Positions 39,325-49,760 are shown, counted from the first letter of the stretch. The stretch: DNA of 64,000 nucleotides from Mesorhizobium temperatum (GCF_002284575.1 NZ_NPKJ01000004.1:40203-104202), one strand, 5' to 3'. Notes: generated by a model not told the origin, from the letters alone. Made by a program: numbers and translations.

Positions 39325-39657
39325 TCAATCGACCTTCGTCATCGCCGCCTTGTGCTCGTTGGCGATCAACCACAGGTTGCGGATGTAGATGAACAGGCCC
39401 AGGGCCTGGCCGGCGATGAACACCGGATCCTGCCGCTGGATGGCGTAGATCAGCAGCAGGCTGCCGCCGAAAAGCGAAAAGAACCAGAAAGCGATCGGCA
39501 CGACGCTGCGCTTGGCTTTTTCCGATGCGACCCACTGCACGACGAAACGCATGCTGAAGAAGAACTGGGCGACAAAGCCGAGCAGAATCCACGTATCGAA
39601 CTGCTTGACGAAGACGTCGTGAAGCCAGGTCGCCAGTTCCTGAAGCACGTTAGCCAT
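39325..39657 (-). CDS. LAB_N (lipid A biosynthesis N-terminal domain) membrane protein
   Basis: A 110-residue protein with three hydrophobic segments. The domain marks are FDTWILLGFVAQFFFSMRFVVQWVASEK and WFFSLFGGSLLLIYAIQRQDPVFIAGQALGLFIYIRNL. Stand-alone LAB_N proteins usually sit next to a dolichol-phosphate-mannosyl-transferase-like GT2, as here, and are assumed to help modify lipid A or envelope glycans. I start at 39657 (MANVLQE). It overlaps the GT2 gene end by eight bases. The usual third partner, an ArnT-like transferase, is not found downstream. Confidence 0.85.
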   Translation of the reverse strand: MANVLQELATWLHDVFVKQFDTWILLGFVAQFFFSMRFVVQWVASEKAKRSVVPIAFWFFSLFGGSLLLIYAIQRQDPVFIAGQALGLFIYIRNLWLIANEHKAAMTKVD

Positions 39658-40378
39658 GCCGGATTTCCTCTGTTTTCGGCATTCTCCGGCGCCGGCGGCG
39701 CAGCCACCAGACACCGGCGAGATCAAGCACCCCCTGCAGGCCGCGATCGAAAATCCCGTAATTCGACTTGCCGTGGCGGCGAGAACGGTCGACCACGTCG
39801 CAATGCACGACGCGATACCCCTCCTGGATGACGAGGGCCGGAACAAAGCGGTGCGTGCCGTCGAAGAACGGCAATTTCCTGAGGATGTCGGTATGGATCG
39901 CCTTCAGGCCGCAGCCCGTGTCGCGGGTCTCGTCATGCAGGACGGCCTTTCTCAGCCAGTTGGCAAAACGGGACGCCAGTTGCTTGATCTTGCTGTCGCG
40001 ACGCTTCAGGCGCTGCCCTTGCGCAACACCGAAACCGGGACCGGCCTGCCGCAGGGCATCGACCAGCACCGGAATGTATTTGGGATCGTTCTGGCCGTCG
40101 CCGTCGATCGTGGCGACGATATCACCGCGGGCCGCCCATGCGCCCGAACGCACGGAGAAAGACTGGCCGGCGGATTTCTCATGCCTGAGGTGGCGAAGCG
40201 GAAACGGGCGAAGCACTGCCTGGGCGGCAAGCACCGAGGTGGTCCCGTCGGTTGAACCGTCATCGACGACGATCACCTCGAAGGCGCGCCCGGCCATCGC
40301 CGCCCCGATCTCGTCGAACAGAAGCGGCAGGTTCGCCGCCTCGTTCCGGCAAGGAATGATGATGGATATCTCCGGCAT
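39650..40378 (-). CDS. Family 2 glycosyltransferase, polyprenyl-phosphate sugar transferase-like
   Basis: A 242-residue GT-A protein with IIIPCRNEAANLPLL at the start, the DXD region IVATIDGDGQNDPKYI and the VVDDGSTDGT motif. This is the dolichol-phosphate mannosyltransferase/ArnC-like type that loads a sugar onto undecaprenyl phosphate on the cytoplasmic side. There is a basic C-terminus (WWLRRRRRR) that may touch the membrane. It is translationally coupled with the LAB_N gene. Confidence 0.87.
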   Translation of the reverse strand: MPEISIIIPCRNEAANLPLLFDEIGAAMAGRAFEVIVVDDGSTDGTTSVLAAQAVLRPFPLRHLRHEKSAGQSFSVRSGAWAARGDIVATIDGDGQNDPKYIPVLVDALRQAGPGFGVAQGQRLKRRDSKIKQLASRFANWLRKAVLHDETRDTGCGLKAIHTDILRKLPFFDGTHRFVPALVIQEGYRVVHCDVVDRSRRHGKSNYGIFDRGLQGVLDLAGVWWLRRRRRRMPKTEEIRHG

Positions 40379-40698
40379 TTCGCGTCGGGCTCTGTCATAG
40401 GATATGGCATTCGATTCGATGCCGTGCGGTGCCGTTCCAGCGGGTCATGTGCGGCGAGAATCCGCTGGCGCGGCGCCTCATTACGCCAGCCAAAACGATG
40501 AAGCAAGGATGCAGCCGGAAGGCGAGCTTGCGCCGTTTCACGACCCCGTGATTGCGTTCGCACCGAACCGGTCATGTAAACCGCGACCGGATGCAAAACC
40601 GGATTCCCCTTTTGTTGACCGCGCTTGGATGCTAAACGCCCGCGTTCACGCGTACCACGCCCGATCCGCTTCGGTTGGGCGCTTTCGGGAAAGAAAAA
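40379..40698. other. Divergent intergenic region between the GT2 gene and tyrS
   Basis: About 320 bases. A GACCGGATGCAAAACCGGATT motif with a CCGG-type inverted repeat lies near 40586-40605. It should hold both promoters. I see no gene. Confidence 0.35.
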
Positions 40699-41952
40699 AT
40701 GTCCGCCTTCAAATCCGATTTCCTGCGCATTATGAGCGAGCGCGGTTTCATCCACCAGATTTCGGATGATGCCGGCCTCGACCAGCTTTTCGCCAAGGAA
40801 ACAGTGACCGCCTATGTCGGCTACGACGCCACGGCGACCAGCCTGCATATCGGCAATCTGATTTCCGCGACCATGCTCTACTGGCTGCAGGAGACCGGCC
40901 ACCGGCCGATCGCGCTGATGGGCGGCGGCACCTCGATGATCGGCGACCCGTCCTTCCGCGACGACCAGCGCAAGCTTTTGACGCCTGAGGCCATCGCCAC
41001 CAACATCGAAGGGATCAAGCGCATCTTCGGCCGCATCCTGCGTTTCGGCGACGGTCCGAACGACGCGATCATGGTCAACAATGCGGACTGGCTGATGAAG
41101 CTCAACTATGTCGAATTCCTGCGCGATGTCGGCCGGCATTTTTCGGTCAACCGCATGCTGACCTTCGACAGCGTCAAGCTGAGGCTCGAGCGCGAACAAT
41201 CGCTGTCGTTCCTCGAATTCAACTACATGATCCTGCAGGGCTATGATTTCGTCGAGCTCAGCCGGCGATATGGCTGCCGCCTGCAGATGGGCGGATCGGA
41301 CCAGTGGGGCAACATCATCAACGGCGTCGATCTCGGACACCGCATGGGTACGCCGCAGCTTTATGCCCTGACCACACCGCTGCTGACGACGTCGTCAGGC
41401 GCCAAGATGGGCAAATCGGCGAGGGGCGCGGTCTGGCTGAACGGCGATCTCTACTCGCCCTATGATTTCTGGCAGTACTGGCGCAACACCGAGGACGCCG
41501 ACATCACGCGCTTCCTCAAGATTTTCACCCGCCTGCCGCTCACCGAGATCGCGCGGCTCGCCGCCCTTGGCGGCTCCGAGATCAACGAGGCCAAGAAGGT
41601 CCTGGCCACGGAAACGACGGCCATCGTGCACGGCCGCGAGGCAGCCGAGCAAGCCCAGGAAACCGCGCGCAAGACATTCGAAGAAGGCGCGCTGGCCGAA
41701 ACGCTGCCGACCGTCGAGGTCGGCAAGGCCGATCTGGAAAGCGGAGTCGGCATATTGTCGCTGTTCGTCACCGCCGGGCTGGCGGCGTCCAACGGCGAGG
41801 CGCGGCGACACATCCAGGGCGGCGCGGTGCGGCTGAACGACCAGTCCGTTTCCGATGATCGCCGGTTGGTGACACTTCAGGATCTCGGCCCGGAACAAGT
41901 CGTAAAACTGTCGCTCGGCAAGAAAAAACACGTTCTGGTGCGGCCGGTCTGA
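40699..41952 (+). CDS. tyrS: Tyrosine-tRNA ligase
   Basis: A 417-residue class I aminoacyl-tRNA synthetase, TyrRS type 1. The HIGH-like motif is [17 protein letters not shown], the substrate part is [14 protein letters not shown] and the KMSKS-like motif is [14 protein letters not shown]. The C-terminal S4-like tRNA-binding domain ([20 protein letters not shown]) is present. The ATG at 40699 with an upstream GGGAAAG site is preferred over 40675. Confidence 0.96.
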   Translation: MSAFKSDFLRIMSERGFIHQISDDAGLDQLFAKETVTAYVGYDATATSLHIGNLISATMLYWLQETGHRPIALMGGGTSMIGDPSFRDDQRKLLTPEAIATNIEGIKRIFGRILRFGDGPNDAIMVNNADWLMKLNYVEFLRDVGRHFSVNRMLTFDSVKLRLEREQSLSFLEFNYMILQGYDFVELSRRYGCRLQMGGSDQWGNIINGVDLGHRMGTPQLYALTTPLLTTSSGAKMGKSARGAVWLNGDLYSPYDFWQYWRNTEDADITRFLKIFTRLPLTEIARLAALGGSEINEAKKVLATETTAIVHGREAAEQAQETARKTFEEGALAETLPTVEVGKADLESGVGILSLFVTAGLAASNGEARRHIQGGAVRLNDQSVSDDRRLVTLQDLGPEQVVKLSLGKKKHVLVRPV

Positions 41953-41966
41953 CCAGCGCCTGATCG

Positions 41967-41985
41967 ATCCCGATGGAATCGGGAT
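41967..41985 (+). terminator. Hairpin after tyrS
   Basis: A perfect 8-base stem ATCCCGAT/ATCGGGAT with a three-base loop starts 15 bases after the tyrS stop. No T-run follows directly, so it may be a processing or extragenic palindrome rather than a strict terminator. Confidence 0.45.
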
Positions 41986-42403
41986 GGGGCCCCATTAGCC
42001 CTTTTCCGAAACCGGTTTCACTTCTTGCTGCGCTGACCCTCGGTTCGGGATCACGGCCTAGGTAAAACTTAATCAGGTAGCTACTGAGAATGGCCGAGAT
42101 GGGGTGAATATTGCCATTCGTCTCATCGATCGGAACGAGCAGGTGCGCCATTGCAGACGTCAGCGAGTGCAGCCACTATGGTCCCAACTCGTGTTCATAT
42201 CGGACGTTTCCGGTCTGACGCCGCGCGGATCGGAGCGTCTCCCGCCATTGATGCGATCGAGTTCGCAGCCACCTGGCGGAAGGCGGAGGTTCTGATCCGC
42301 CCTTTCTTGCTGCCGCGGTAGGAAGACTTCTTGATTCAGCCACAAGCCCAAATTGCTGGATTTGGCAGCCCAGGAAGGATAGGCTTGGTTTTTGGTTCAA
42401 GCG
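41986..42403. other. Gap between tyrS and cyclase gene
   Basis: About 420 bases with a tetracycline-like run of palindromic fragments near 42000-42040 (CCGAAACCGGTTTC) of the extragenic type. No supported gene; it should carry the cyclase promoter. Confidence 0.35.
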
Positions 42404-44134
42404 ATGGAACAGAGACTAGCCGCAATTCTGGCTGCCGATATGGCGGGCTACAGTCGGCTAATGGAGGCCGACGAATCCGGCACGCTCGCACGCCTTCGGA
42501 CCCATCGCATAGAACTGGTCGATCCCGCCATCGCGAAGAACAAGGGCCGGATCATCAAGACCACCGGAGACGGCATGCTCGTTGAGTTCCAGAGCGTGAC
42601 CGATGCCGTGAAATGCGCCGTGGAAATCCAACAGCGAATGAAGCGGCGCAATTCGGATGTGCCGCAAGAACGGCGTATCGAATTCAGGATCGGCATAAAT
42701 CTCGGCGACATCATTTTCGACGATGAGGACATTTTCGGCGACGGCGTCAATATTGCCTCGCGCATCGAGCAACTCGCCGACGTCGGCGGTATCTGCGTGA
42801 CCGCAGCGGTGGCGACCCAAATTGCCGACCGTCTCGAAATTGCCATGGAGGACCTGGGCGAGAAGACGTTAAAGAACATCAGCCGCCCGGTTCGCCTCTA
42901 TCGCATTGGGTTTGACAGTCCTGTCCTGCCAGAAGTCGAGGCAAAGCGATCCATCTCGAAACCTTCGATAGTGGTGCTGCCATTCAACAACATGAGCGGC
43001 GACCCCGAGCAGGAATTTTTCGCGGACGGACTGACCGAGGACATCATCACCGAACTGTCCCGCCACCATGAGCTGTTCGTCATCTCGCGCAATTCCAGCT
43101 TCGTCTACAAGAACCGCGCCGTGAATGTGCGCGAGGTGGCCGAGAAACTCGACGTCCAATACCTGGTGGAGGGAAGCGTCCGCAAGATCGGCGACAGGGT
43201 GCGCGTGACGGTTCAGCTCATCGACACGGCGAATGACGCTCATATTTGGGCAGACAAATATGACCGGAAGCTGGACGACATATTCGCGATTCAGGATGAG
43301 GTGACCGCGGCGATCGCAGCCACGCTGCCCGGTCGTGTCGAGGCGGCTCAGCGGGACCAGCTCGCGCGAGCGAAACCTGCAAACATGGCCGCGTATGAAT
43401 GTGTTCTTGCTGCCAAGGTGCTGCATCACCGAAGCACGATTGAGGATAATGAACGCGCGCAAACCTTGATAGGCAGGGCCGTCGCGCTCGACCCCGATTA
43501 TGCCCATGCCCATGCCTGGCGGGCCTGCATTCTTGGCCAGGCCTGGGTCCATAACTGGTGCGAAGACAGGGATGCCGTCTGGAACGACATCGTGGCAGCG
43601 CTGGACAGGGCGCTGGCGCTGGACGACAACGATGCCGATGTCCACCGCATCCTCGCCGCAGTGAACGTGAACAACAATGAGCTGACCACAGCGCGCTACC
43701 ATCAAGAGCGCGCCCTCGCCCTCAATCCCAATTACGACCTCGTGGTGGTGCAGCAAGGCGAGTTATTGACGTGGCTGGGGAGGCCGGAAGAGGGAATTGA
43801 ATGGATCCGCAAGGCAATGCAGTTGAACCCGCACCACCCGGAGAGGTTCTGGAGCCATCTGGGAAAGGCGCATTTCGCCGCGCGCCAGTATGGCGAGGCG
43901 ATCGAATCTTTCATGCATCTGTCAACCATGGACTCGGTTCAGCACGCTTTCGCCGCTGCCTGCTACGGCTGGCTCGGCGACGAAATCGCGGCCGCGGCGC
44001 ATCTAGGCAAGATCAGAACGCTCGATCCCCAATTCGACCTCGATTCATTTATCGCCACCCTGCACTATGCCCAGGAGTCTGATGTGCAGCACGTCCGCGA
44101 AGGACTGCTGAAAGCCGGTATTGCCCACCTGTAG
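42404..44134 (+). CDS. Class III adenylate/guanylate cyclase with TolB-like domain and TPR repeats
   Basis: A 576-residue three-part protein. The cyclase homology domain (about 1-180) keeps the metal aspartates in LAADMAGYSRLM and TTGDGMLVEF and the transition-state pair in NIASRIEQLA, so it is likely active. A TolB-like domain follows (SIVVLPFNNMSGDPEQEFFADGL, about 186-310), and the rest is TPR-like repeats (NPNYDLVVVQQGELLTWLGR and others). No membrane segment is obvious. Such proteins are expanded in rhizobia and make cAMP. The ATG at 42404 is preferred to the TTG at 42392. Confidence 0.85.
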   Translation: MEQRLAAILAADMAGYSRLMEADESGTLARLRTHRIELVDPAIAKNKGRIIKTTGDGMLVEFQSVTDAVKCAVEIQQRMKRRNSDVPQERRIEFRIGINLGDIIFDDEDIFGDGVNIASRIEQLADVGGICVTAAVATQIADRLEIAMEDLGEKTLKNISRPVRLYRIGFDSPVLPEVEAKRSISKPSIVVLPFNNMSGDPEQEFFADGLTEDIITELSRHHELFVISRNSSFVYKNRAVNVREVAEKLDVQYLVEGSVRKIGDRVRVTVQLIDTANDAHIWADKYDRKLDDIFAIQDEVTAAIAATLPGRVEAAQRDQLARAKPANMAAYECVLAAKVLHHRSTIEDNERAQTLIGRAVALDPDYAHAHAWRACILGQAWVHNWCEDRDAVWNDIVAALDRALALDDNDADVHRILAAVNVNNNELTTARYHQERALALNPNYDLVVVQQGELLTWLGRPEEGIEWIRKAMQLNPHHPERFWSHLGKAHFAARQYGEAIESFMHLSTMDSVQHAFAAACYGWLGDEIAAAAHLGKIRTLDPQFDLDSFIATLHYAQESDVQHVREGLLKAGIAHL

Positions 44135-44315
44135 CCAGCCCGTAACTACGAACCAGATCCAATCGGGGACAGGCAAAAAAAGACCGGCCCCCCACCCGAT
44201 GCGGACCTTGTGGCATGACCGAACGACGGGCGGCTTAGGGTCATGGGCGTGAATTCGGCCGGGGCGATCCGCTTAGGGTCAAGACTCGGTCGCTCGAAGT
44301 GATTGGGTTTTGACC

Positions 44316-47300
44316 TCACCGATACTCGAAGATCGACCTGAAAATTCCGGGCGCGATCACCGACAGCGGATTGACGTCCAGTTTCGGCTTGTTGGCATCG
44401 CCCCTTAGCCGATAAGTCACGCCGATCAGGCCGCGATCGCGGCCATTGCCGAGCAGCGCGCCGAACAGCGGCAGTTCGCCGAAGATGCGGTTGATGCCAT
44501 AGACCGGCATGAAGGTGCCGGTCATGTCCATTTTGTTGTTCTGGTCGTAGAGCGTGCCCTGGAAGGTAGTGCCGATACGCGGGCCGCGCAGCACGCCATT
44601 GGCCAGCTTCAGATAGCCGGCGCCCTTTTCGATTTCGGAAAAGCCGCGCTCGAACTTCACTCTCGACGTATCGATATTGGCTTTGACAGCATCGTTGAGG
44701 CTGCGGCTGTCGCCCGCCGGCGTCGTCGATACGAGCGAGGCGAGTTTCGGCTCGTTGACCACGAAGAAGTTGTGCGAGTCGACCTGTCCCTTCATCGGCC
44801 CATCGCTCGCCCCGGCGAGCGCCAGCGTGATCGAACCGCCCTCCATATGCTCGTAGATGTTGAGGAACCGCAGTATGGCGCCGGCATCGGCCGACGTCAC
44901 ATTGAGGGCACGCCTGCCGGCGCCGGTCTTATTGCTGATGCTTATGGCAGCACCCGAACTTGCCGTGGCGCTTACCTTGAGCCCGTTCACCCTCGAGCCG
45001 GCGGCGCTGTAGTCGAGCGTCAGGTTTGACAGCGTCTCGTTGTGGAAGCCGGTCAGGGAATTGACATCGGCGCTGACCGAAATCGCGTCGGAACCCGTGG
45101 CCTTGGTGGCTGTGTCGACATCGGACGTGAATTGCTTGATCAACGAGCGCGCGTCCAGCGCGCTGCCGCTGATGTCGATCGCGTAGCCCTTGCCCGATCG
45201 TTTCACCGAAACGGCAACATCGTCTCCCCGGTTCAACTTGACGTTGCTGAACCGCGCCGAGGACAGGGCGCCGTTGACCAGCACCACGCCGCCGTCGATC
45301 GAAAAAGTCTTTCCATTCAGGTCGAAGTCGGACAGCGTCGTGGTGTCGCCGGACTTGACCATGGCAAATGTGACATTGGCTGGAATGCCGGGCCCCTTGC
45401 TCCAGCCCGCCCAGGGAATGTCCAGCCTGGCATTGGTCAGGTCCGCCGAAACAGTCTGGTTGCCCGTGCCGCTCTTGTCGATCTCAACCTTGACGGTTCC
45501 GGAAAGCAGCTCCGACAGGCCAGGCATGGCGGCGGCACGTATCTTGTCGTCTAGCATCAGCGCCACTTTCCGGCTGCGTGGCGGTCCGCCATCCCTGAGC
45601 GGTTCGATCAGGTCGAGTTCGGCTGGAATGCCGTTGAGCAGCGCCTTGGCTGATATCACGGCCTTCTCGGGTTCGACGGTGATCGAACCATCGGCGTCCG
45701 TCACCGTCTGGTCTTCGAACGGCTTGCCCAGCGACAGGTCTTTGTAGTCGAGCGTCACCAGCCAATCGAGTTTCGAGCTGTCGACGCCTGACTGCAGCGG
45801 AATATCCGCCTTGACGTGGCCGGTCACCGTGCCGGACAGGTCGTCCGGCAGCAGGCCGACATGGCGCATGGCGTTGATCGGCTCGTAGGAGGCGAGTTCG
45901 GCGATTGCGGACGCCTCCCCGGCGACGTCGATATCGAGCGCGCCGATCACCGGCGGGCGGTTCGCCGCCTTGACCGTCATCGTGCCGTTGCTTGCCGCCA
46001 CCGTGCGGCCGCTGACCATATAGACATTGCCTGAGGACAAAGCGACGTCGACGTCATTGCCGTGGAATTCGACAACGCCGACGGCATCGCGTATCGGCGG
46101 AATGTGACCGGCCGTATCGAAGCGCGATCCTTCGATCTGGAAACGGCCGAACACTTCATCTGACGAAAGCGGAATCCCGTTGCCAAGACGCCCCGGCGCG
46201 ACCTGGAACTGCAGGCTCGCGTCAACGACGCGGCCGCCGAACAGGTTCTTCAGCACCCAAAGGCGAGCATTTCGCGCGGAAAACCAGGGCCACAACTGCT
46301 TGACATGCGAGACCGGCATGTCGTGGACGTTGAAGGCCACAGATATGCCCGGCACCTTTCCCCTAGCGAATTCGACCGAAGCCGTGCCCAGCGCCTCGCT
46401 GGCGGCTCCGGACCTGATCCCGATCTGCTCGGCTACGAGCTTGTGGCTCCGGGTCTGGTAGACGCCGGCAACGCGGGCAATGAAATCGAGCGCAGGTTCG
46501 GAGGATTCCGAAGGCGCCAGCGTCGAATGGTCGCTGGTCAGGTCGTAGCGATAGGACGGCTCCTCGCCCGCTGTTCCTGTCGCCGGCTTCGGCCCGATCG
46601 AACCGGCGAAATCGAAGGTCGAGCGACCGGTCCTCACTTGCAGCCGGTCCACCTGGATCTTGTTGGCGCCGGCGACAAGGGTCGCATCGAGATCGACGTC
46701 GGCTGGAAGCATCCCCCCGCGCGGGCCGAGATCGAGCACGGAACCGGCGAACGACAATGAGGCCGTCAGCTGCGACGCGTTCTCGCCGGATCCTTCCGAT
46801 CCCGCCAGCTTCAAGGCAATCGCGCCCAGCGTCCCGCCTGGCGCTGCCGCAGCCTCATCGGTCTGCGCTATCTCGACGCTGGCATCCAATGCCGTCACGC
46901 GCCGCGTCGTCTTATCGCGGCTGGCTGAGGCGGCGATGGTGAGTGCCCTGCCGTCGATATCCGCGTCGGATGACAACTCCATGCCGCCCGGCCCCGACTG
47001 CGCAACGGTGGCCTCTGTGATCCTGACCAGTTTGACCGACCCGGCCTCGGGCAGGATGAGGTCGACATTGCGGAGGTCGATCCGGCGCATCGAATCCTCG
47101 CGCACCGCATCGAGCGCGTGGTTGATACTGGCAAACACCGTGCCGGCCAGTCTTTCCGGATCGATGAGGCCGTCGTCATTGCGCAGCGCCGCCGTCCAGT
47201 CGCCACCCGACGGCATCGCCTCCATAGTAATGCGCGCATCGGAAATCCTGGCGCTGGTAAGCCGCACCTTACCCGAAAGCAGCGGTATCAGCCTTATGCC

Positions 47301-47753
47301 GAAGCGGACACGCCCGGCGTCGGCCATCGGCTTGCCGTCGGCGGTCCTGAGGCTGACGTCGCTGACCTGCAGCGCGATGAAGCTCGATCCGTCGAGCGTG
47401 AGACTGGCCGGCCCGACCGCAACATCGACGTCGACGCCGGCCAGTTTCTCGATGGCCGTTTCGGCTTCGGCCCGCAGCCGCTCGGCGCCGAAACCGGACA
47501 TGCCGATCGCATACACAGCGGCGGTGGCCAGCAGCACAAGCACCACAAGGCCGGCAAACAGCCGCGCAAGAATACGAACGCCGCGGCCGATCGACGCCTG
47601 GCCGAGCGGCGGTACGCGGCACGCGGACGGGAAGGCACCCAGGTCGGTGATCTCATCACGCCTGAATCTGATCTTCTCGTGCTGCGGCTGCTCCTGATCC
47701 ACGCAATTTTCCGTTGAACGAACTCGACCGGTGGACGAATCCCAGTTTGACAT
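44316..47753 (-). CDS. AsmA/YhdP-like giant envelope protein (DUF3971 type)
   Basis: A 1145-residue protein with a short cytoplasmic N-terminus, one membrane segment (about 61-84, ILARLFAGLVVLVLLATAAVYAIG) and a very long beta-rich periplasmic part. The C-terminal FQGTLYDQNNKMDMTGTFMPVYGINRIFGELPLFG resembles the AsmA-like C-terminal domain. YhdP/TamB/AsmA proteins are thought to bridge inner and outer membranes and carry phospholipids. I start at 47753 (MSNWDSSTGR) since the Bcp gene starts at 47799 in the opposite direction; the upstream frame overlaps it. Confidence 0.85.
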   Translation of the reverse strand: MSNWDSSTGRVRSTENCVDQEQPQHEKIRFRRDEITDLGAFPSACRVPPLGQASIGRGVRILARLFAGLVVLVLLATAAVYAIGMSGFGAERLRAEAETAIEKLAGVDVDVAVGPASLTLDGSSFIALQVSDVSLRTADGKPMADAGRVRFGIRLIPLLSGKVRLTSARISDARITMEAMPSGGDWTAALRNDDGLIDPERLAGTVFASINHALDAVREDSMRRIDLRNVDLILPEAGSVKLVRITEATVAQSGPGGMELSSDADIDGRALTIAASASRDKTTRRVTALDASVEIAQTDEAAAAPGGTLGAIALKLAGSEGSGENASQLTASLSFAGSVLDLGPRGGMLPADVDLDATLVAGANKIQVDRLQVRTGRSTFDFAGSIGPKPATGTAGEEPSYRYDLTSDHSTLAPSESSEPALDFIARVAGVYQTRSHKLVAEQIGIRSGAASEALGTASVEFARGKVPGISVAFNVHDMPVSHVKQLWPWFSARNARLWVLKNLFGGRVVDASLQFQVAPGRLGNGIPLSSDEVFGRFQIEGSRFDTAGHIPPIRDAVGVVEFHGNDVDVALSSGNVYMVSGRTVAASNGTMTVKAANRPPVIGALDIDVAGEASAIAELASYEPINAMRHVGLLPDDLSGTVTGHVKADIPLQSGVDSSKLDWLVTLDYKDLSLGKPFEDQTVTDADGSITVEPEKAVISAKALLNGIPAELDLIEPLRDGGPPRSRKVALMLDDKIRAAAMPGLSELLSGTVKVEIDKSGTGNQTVSADLTNARLDIPWAGWSKGPGIPANVTFAMVKSGDTTTLSDFDLNGKTFSIDGGVVLVNGALSSARFSNVKLNRGDDVAVSVKRSGKGYAIDISGSALDARSLIKQFTSDVDTATKATGSDAISVSADVNSLTGFHNETLSNLTLDYSAAGSRVNGLKVSATASSGAAISISNKTGAGRRALNVTSADAGAILRFLNIYEHMEGGSITLALAGASDGPMKGQVDSHNFFVVNEPKLASLVSTTPAGDSRSLNDAVKANIDTSRVKFERGFSEIEKGAGYLKLANGVLRGPRIGTTFQGTLYDQNNKMDMTGTFMPVYGINRIFGELPLFGALLGNGRDRGLIGVTYRLRGDANKPKLDVNPLSVIAPGIFRSIFEYR

Positions 47754-47798
47754 TATATCGATGCGGCTTGGCGCGTAACCACAAACAAGGGCATCGAT

Positions 47799-48266
47799 AT
47801 GGCTGATCTCGACGTCGGCGATCTGGCGCCGCAATTCGATCTTCCCCGCGATGGCGGCGGATCGCTCAGCCTCGCGGCCTTCCTGGGAAGGCCGGTCGTG
47901 CTTTACTTCTATCCGCAAGACGACACCACAGGCTGCACCAATGAGGCGATCGGCTTTTCGCAGTTGAAGCCGGAGTTCGAAAAGCTCGGCGCCGCCGTCA
48001 TCGGCCTGTCGCCGGACAGCGTCCGAAAACACGACAAATTCAAATCAAAATACGATCTGACCATCGACCTTGTCGCCGACGAGGAGCGCAAGGTGATCGA
48101 AGCCTATCACCTGTGGGTCGAGAAGAAGCTCTATGGCCGCCGCTATATGGGTGTCGAGCGTGCAACGTTCCTGATTGGCAGCGACGGACGGATTGCCAGG
48201 ATCTGGCGAAACGTTCGCGTCAAAGGCCATGCCGAGGCGGTGCTGGAGGCGGTGCGCGCGCTTTGA
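47799..48266 (+). CDS. bcp: Bcp-type peroxiredoxin, one-Cys
   Basis: A 155-residue thioredoxin-fold peroxidase that reduces hydroperoxides. The peroxidatic cysteine is in DDTTGCTNEAIGF (Cys46). In most bacterioferritin comigratory proteins the resolving Cys is five residues later (position 51), but here it is isoleucine and no other cysteine is evident, so it looks like a one-Cys or externally resolved enzyme. The GVERATFLIGSDGRI segment is typical. It is divergent from the YhdP-like gene with a 45-base gap. Confidence 0.88.
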   Translation: MADLDVGDLAPQFDLPRDGGGSLSLAAFLGRPVVLYFYPQDDTTGCTNEAIGFSQLKPEFEKLGAAVIGLSPDSVRKHDKFKSKYDLTIDLVADEERKVIEAYHLWVEKKLYGRRYMGVERATFLIGSDGRIARIWRNVRVKGHAEAVLEAVRAL

Positions 48267-48452
48267 CGTCAACACCGGCTGTGGCCTGAAAGGCCATGTG
48301 GGCATGAGGCGCCGAAGCCTGCGCTTCATGCCTCACATGTCAATTCGGCTGCAACCCATGGGCTGCAAGGAGCTAGGCGCTAGCAACCGACCGTTAACCT
48401 TAATGATGTGTAATCAGGCTTGTCGTTGGTTTCGTAACGAAAGCTTGGTCCC

Positions 48453-49742
48453 GTGAACGTAGCCGGTCAGTCAACGGTCTTTGGCAGGCGCAAGGAGCCC
48501 CACACGGTCATTATCGCCCGGGGCAACGAGATAAGGCATTTCACCATACGGCCATGGGTAGCCGCATTTTGCGGCTCCGCGCTGGCGGCGATGGCCATAG
48601 GCTATCTGCTGGCGACCTCTTATCTCGTGCTGCGCGACGACCTGATCGGCGCGACCACAGCACGGCAGGCGCGCATGCAGCAGGCCTATGAGGACCGCAT
48701 CTCGGCACTGCGCGCCCAGGTCGACCGGATCACCAGCCGCCAGCTTCTCGACCAGCAGCTCATGGAAACCAAGGTTGGCGAACTGCTGGAACGACAGACC
48801 CAGCTCAGCCTGCGCCATGGCCGCCTCGGCCCGCTCCTCGAACGCAGCGAGAGCGACGTTGGAACGCCACCTGCCGCAGGCACTGCTGTGTCCGCAAAGT
48901 CGGATAAACGCGCCGACGTGACCGACGCCCAGCCGCAGGCTTATTCGGTTGCCGGCGTCGGCGCCAACCTTGGCGCCGGCGACACCAGGCCGTTCTCCTT
49001 GTGGTCGACCCGCTCCGATCCGCTGCCGAGCGACACGGCGGCCGATCGTGCCGACAGACTGTTCGTATCGATCAACGAGTCGCTCAAGGCGATAGAGAGC
49101 CAGCAGCTCACCCGCATCACCACGCTGGCTGACAACGCCTACAGAAACGCCGATGCAATTTCTCAGGCGCTCGAGGCGGCTGGCCTGCCGGTCGACAGCG
49201 ATTTCGGCAAGAGCGATGCCGGCGGTCCGCTGATACCGCTCGACAGTTCGATGACGTTCGACAGCAAGGTCAGAGAACTCGACGAGGCGCTGGACGCGCT
49301 CGATCGTCTGAAGACGGAGGCGCGACGGCTGCCGCTCGCCAATCCCGCCCCCGGTCGCTCGGTCACCAGCCCGTTCGGCGTGCGCACCGACCCGCTCCTC
49401 GGCACCGCCGCGCTGCATTCGGGGATGGATTTCAGGGCGCCGACCGGAATGCCTGCCAAGGTCACGGCGCCCGGCGTCGTCGTCAAGGCCGGCTGGAACG
49501 GCGGCTACGGCCGCATGGTCGAGGTCGACCATGGCAATGGCTTTGCGACGCGCTATGGGCATCTCAGCAAAATCGACGTGACCGTCGGCAAGAGGCTCAA
49601 TGCCGGCGACGTCATCGGCAAGACCGGCAGCAGCGGCCGCTCGACCGGCCCGCATCTGCATTACGAAATCCGCCACAATGGCGAAGCCATCGACCCGCTG
49701 CGCTTCCTGAGGGTCGGCAAGAAGGTCGCGCAGTACCTCTGA
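48453..49742 (+). CDS. M23-family (LytM) metallopeptidase with membrane anchor and coiled coil
   Basis: A 429-residue protein: one membrane segment (about 31-54), an amphipathic coiled coil (about 66-105) and a C-terminal LytM domain (about 309-405). Zinc ligands are present in LHSGMDFRAPTG (His and Asp) and GPHLHYEIRHNG (HxH), so it should cut peptidoglycan peptide bonds or activate an amidase. The GTG at 48453 is taken as the start since no in-frame ATG is nearer than the membrane segment. Single-gene unit. Confidence 0.88.
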   Translation: MNVAGQSTVFGRRKEPHTVIIARGNEIRHFTIRPWVAAFCGSALAAMAIGYLLATSYLVLRDDLIGATTARQARMQQAYEDRISALRAQVDRITSRQLLDQQLMETKVGELLERQTQLSLRHGRLGPLLERSESDVGTPPAAGTAVSAKSDKRADVTDAQPQAYSVAGVGANLGAGDTRPFSLWSTRSDPLPSDTAADRADRLFVSINESLKAIESQQLTRITTLADNAYRNADAISQALEAAGLPVDSDFGKSDAGGPLIPLDSSMTFDSKVRELDEALDALDRLKTEARRLPLANPAPGRSVTSPFGVRTDPLLGTAALHSGMDFRAPTGMPAKVTAPGVVVKAGWNGGYGRMVEVDHGNGFATRYGHLSKIDVTVGKRLNAGDVIGKTGSSGRSTGPHLHYEIRHNGEAIDPLRFLRVGKKVAQYL

Positions 49743-49760
49743 CGCACGCCGGCCTCCATG

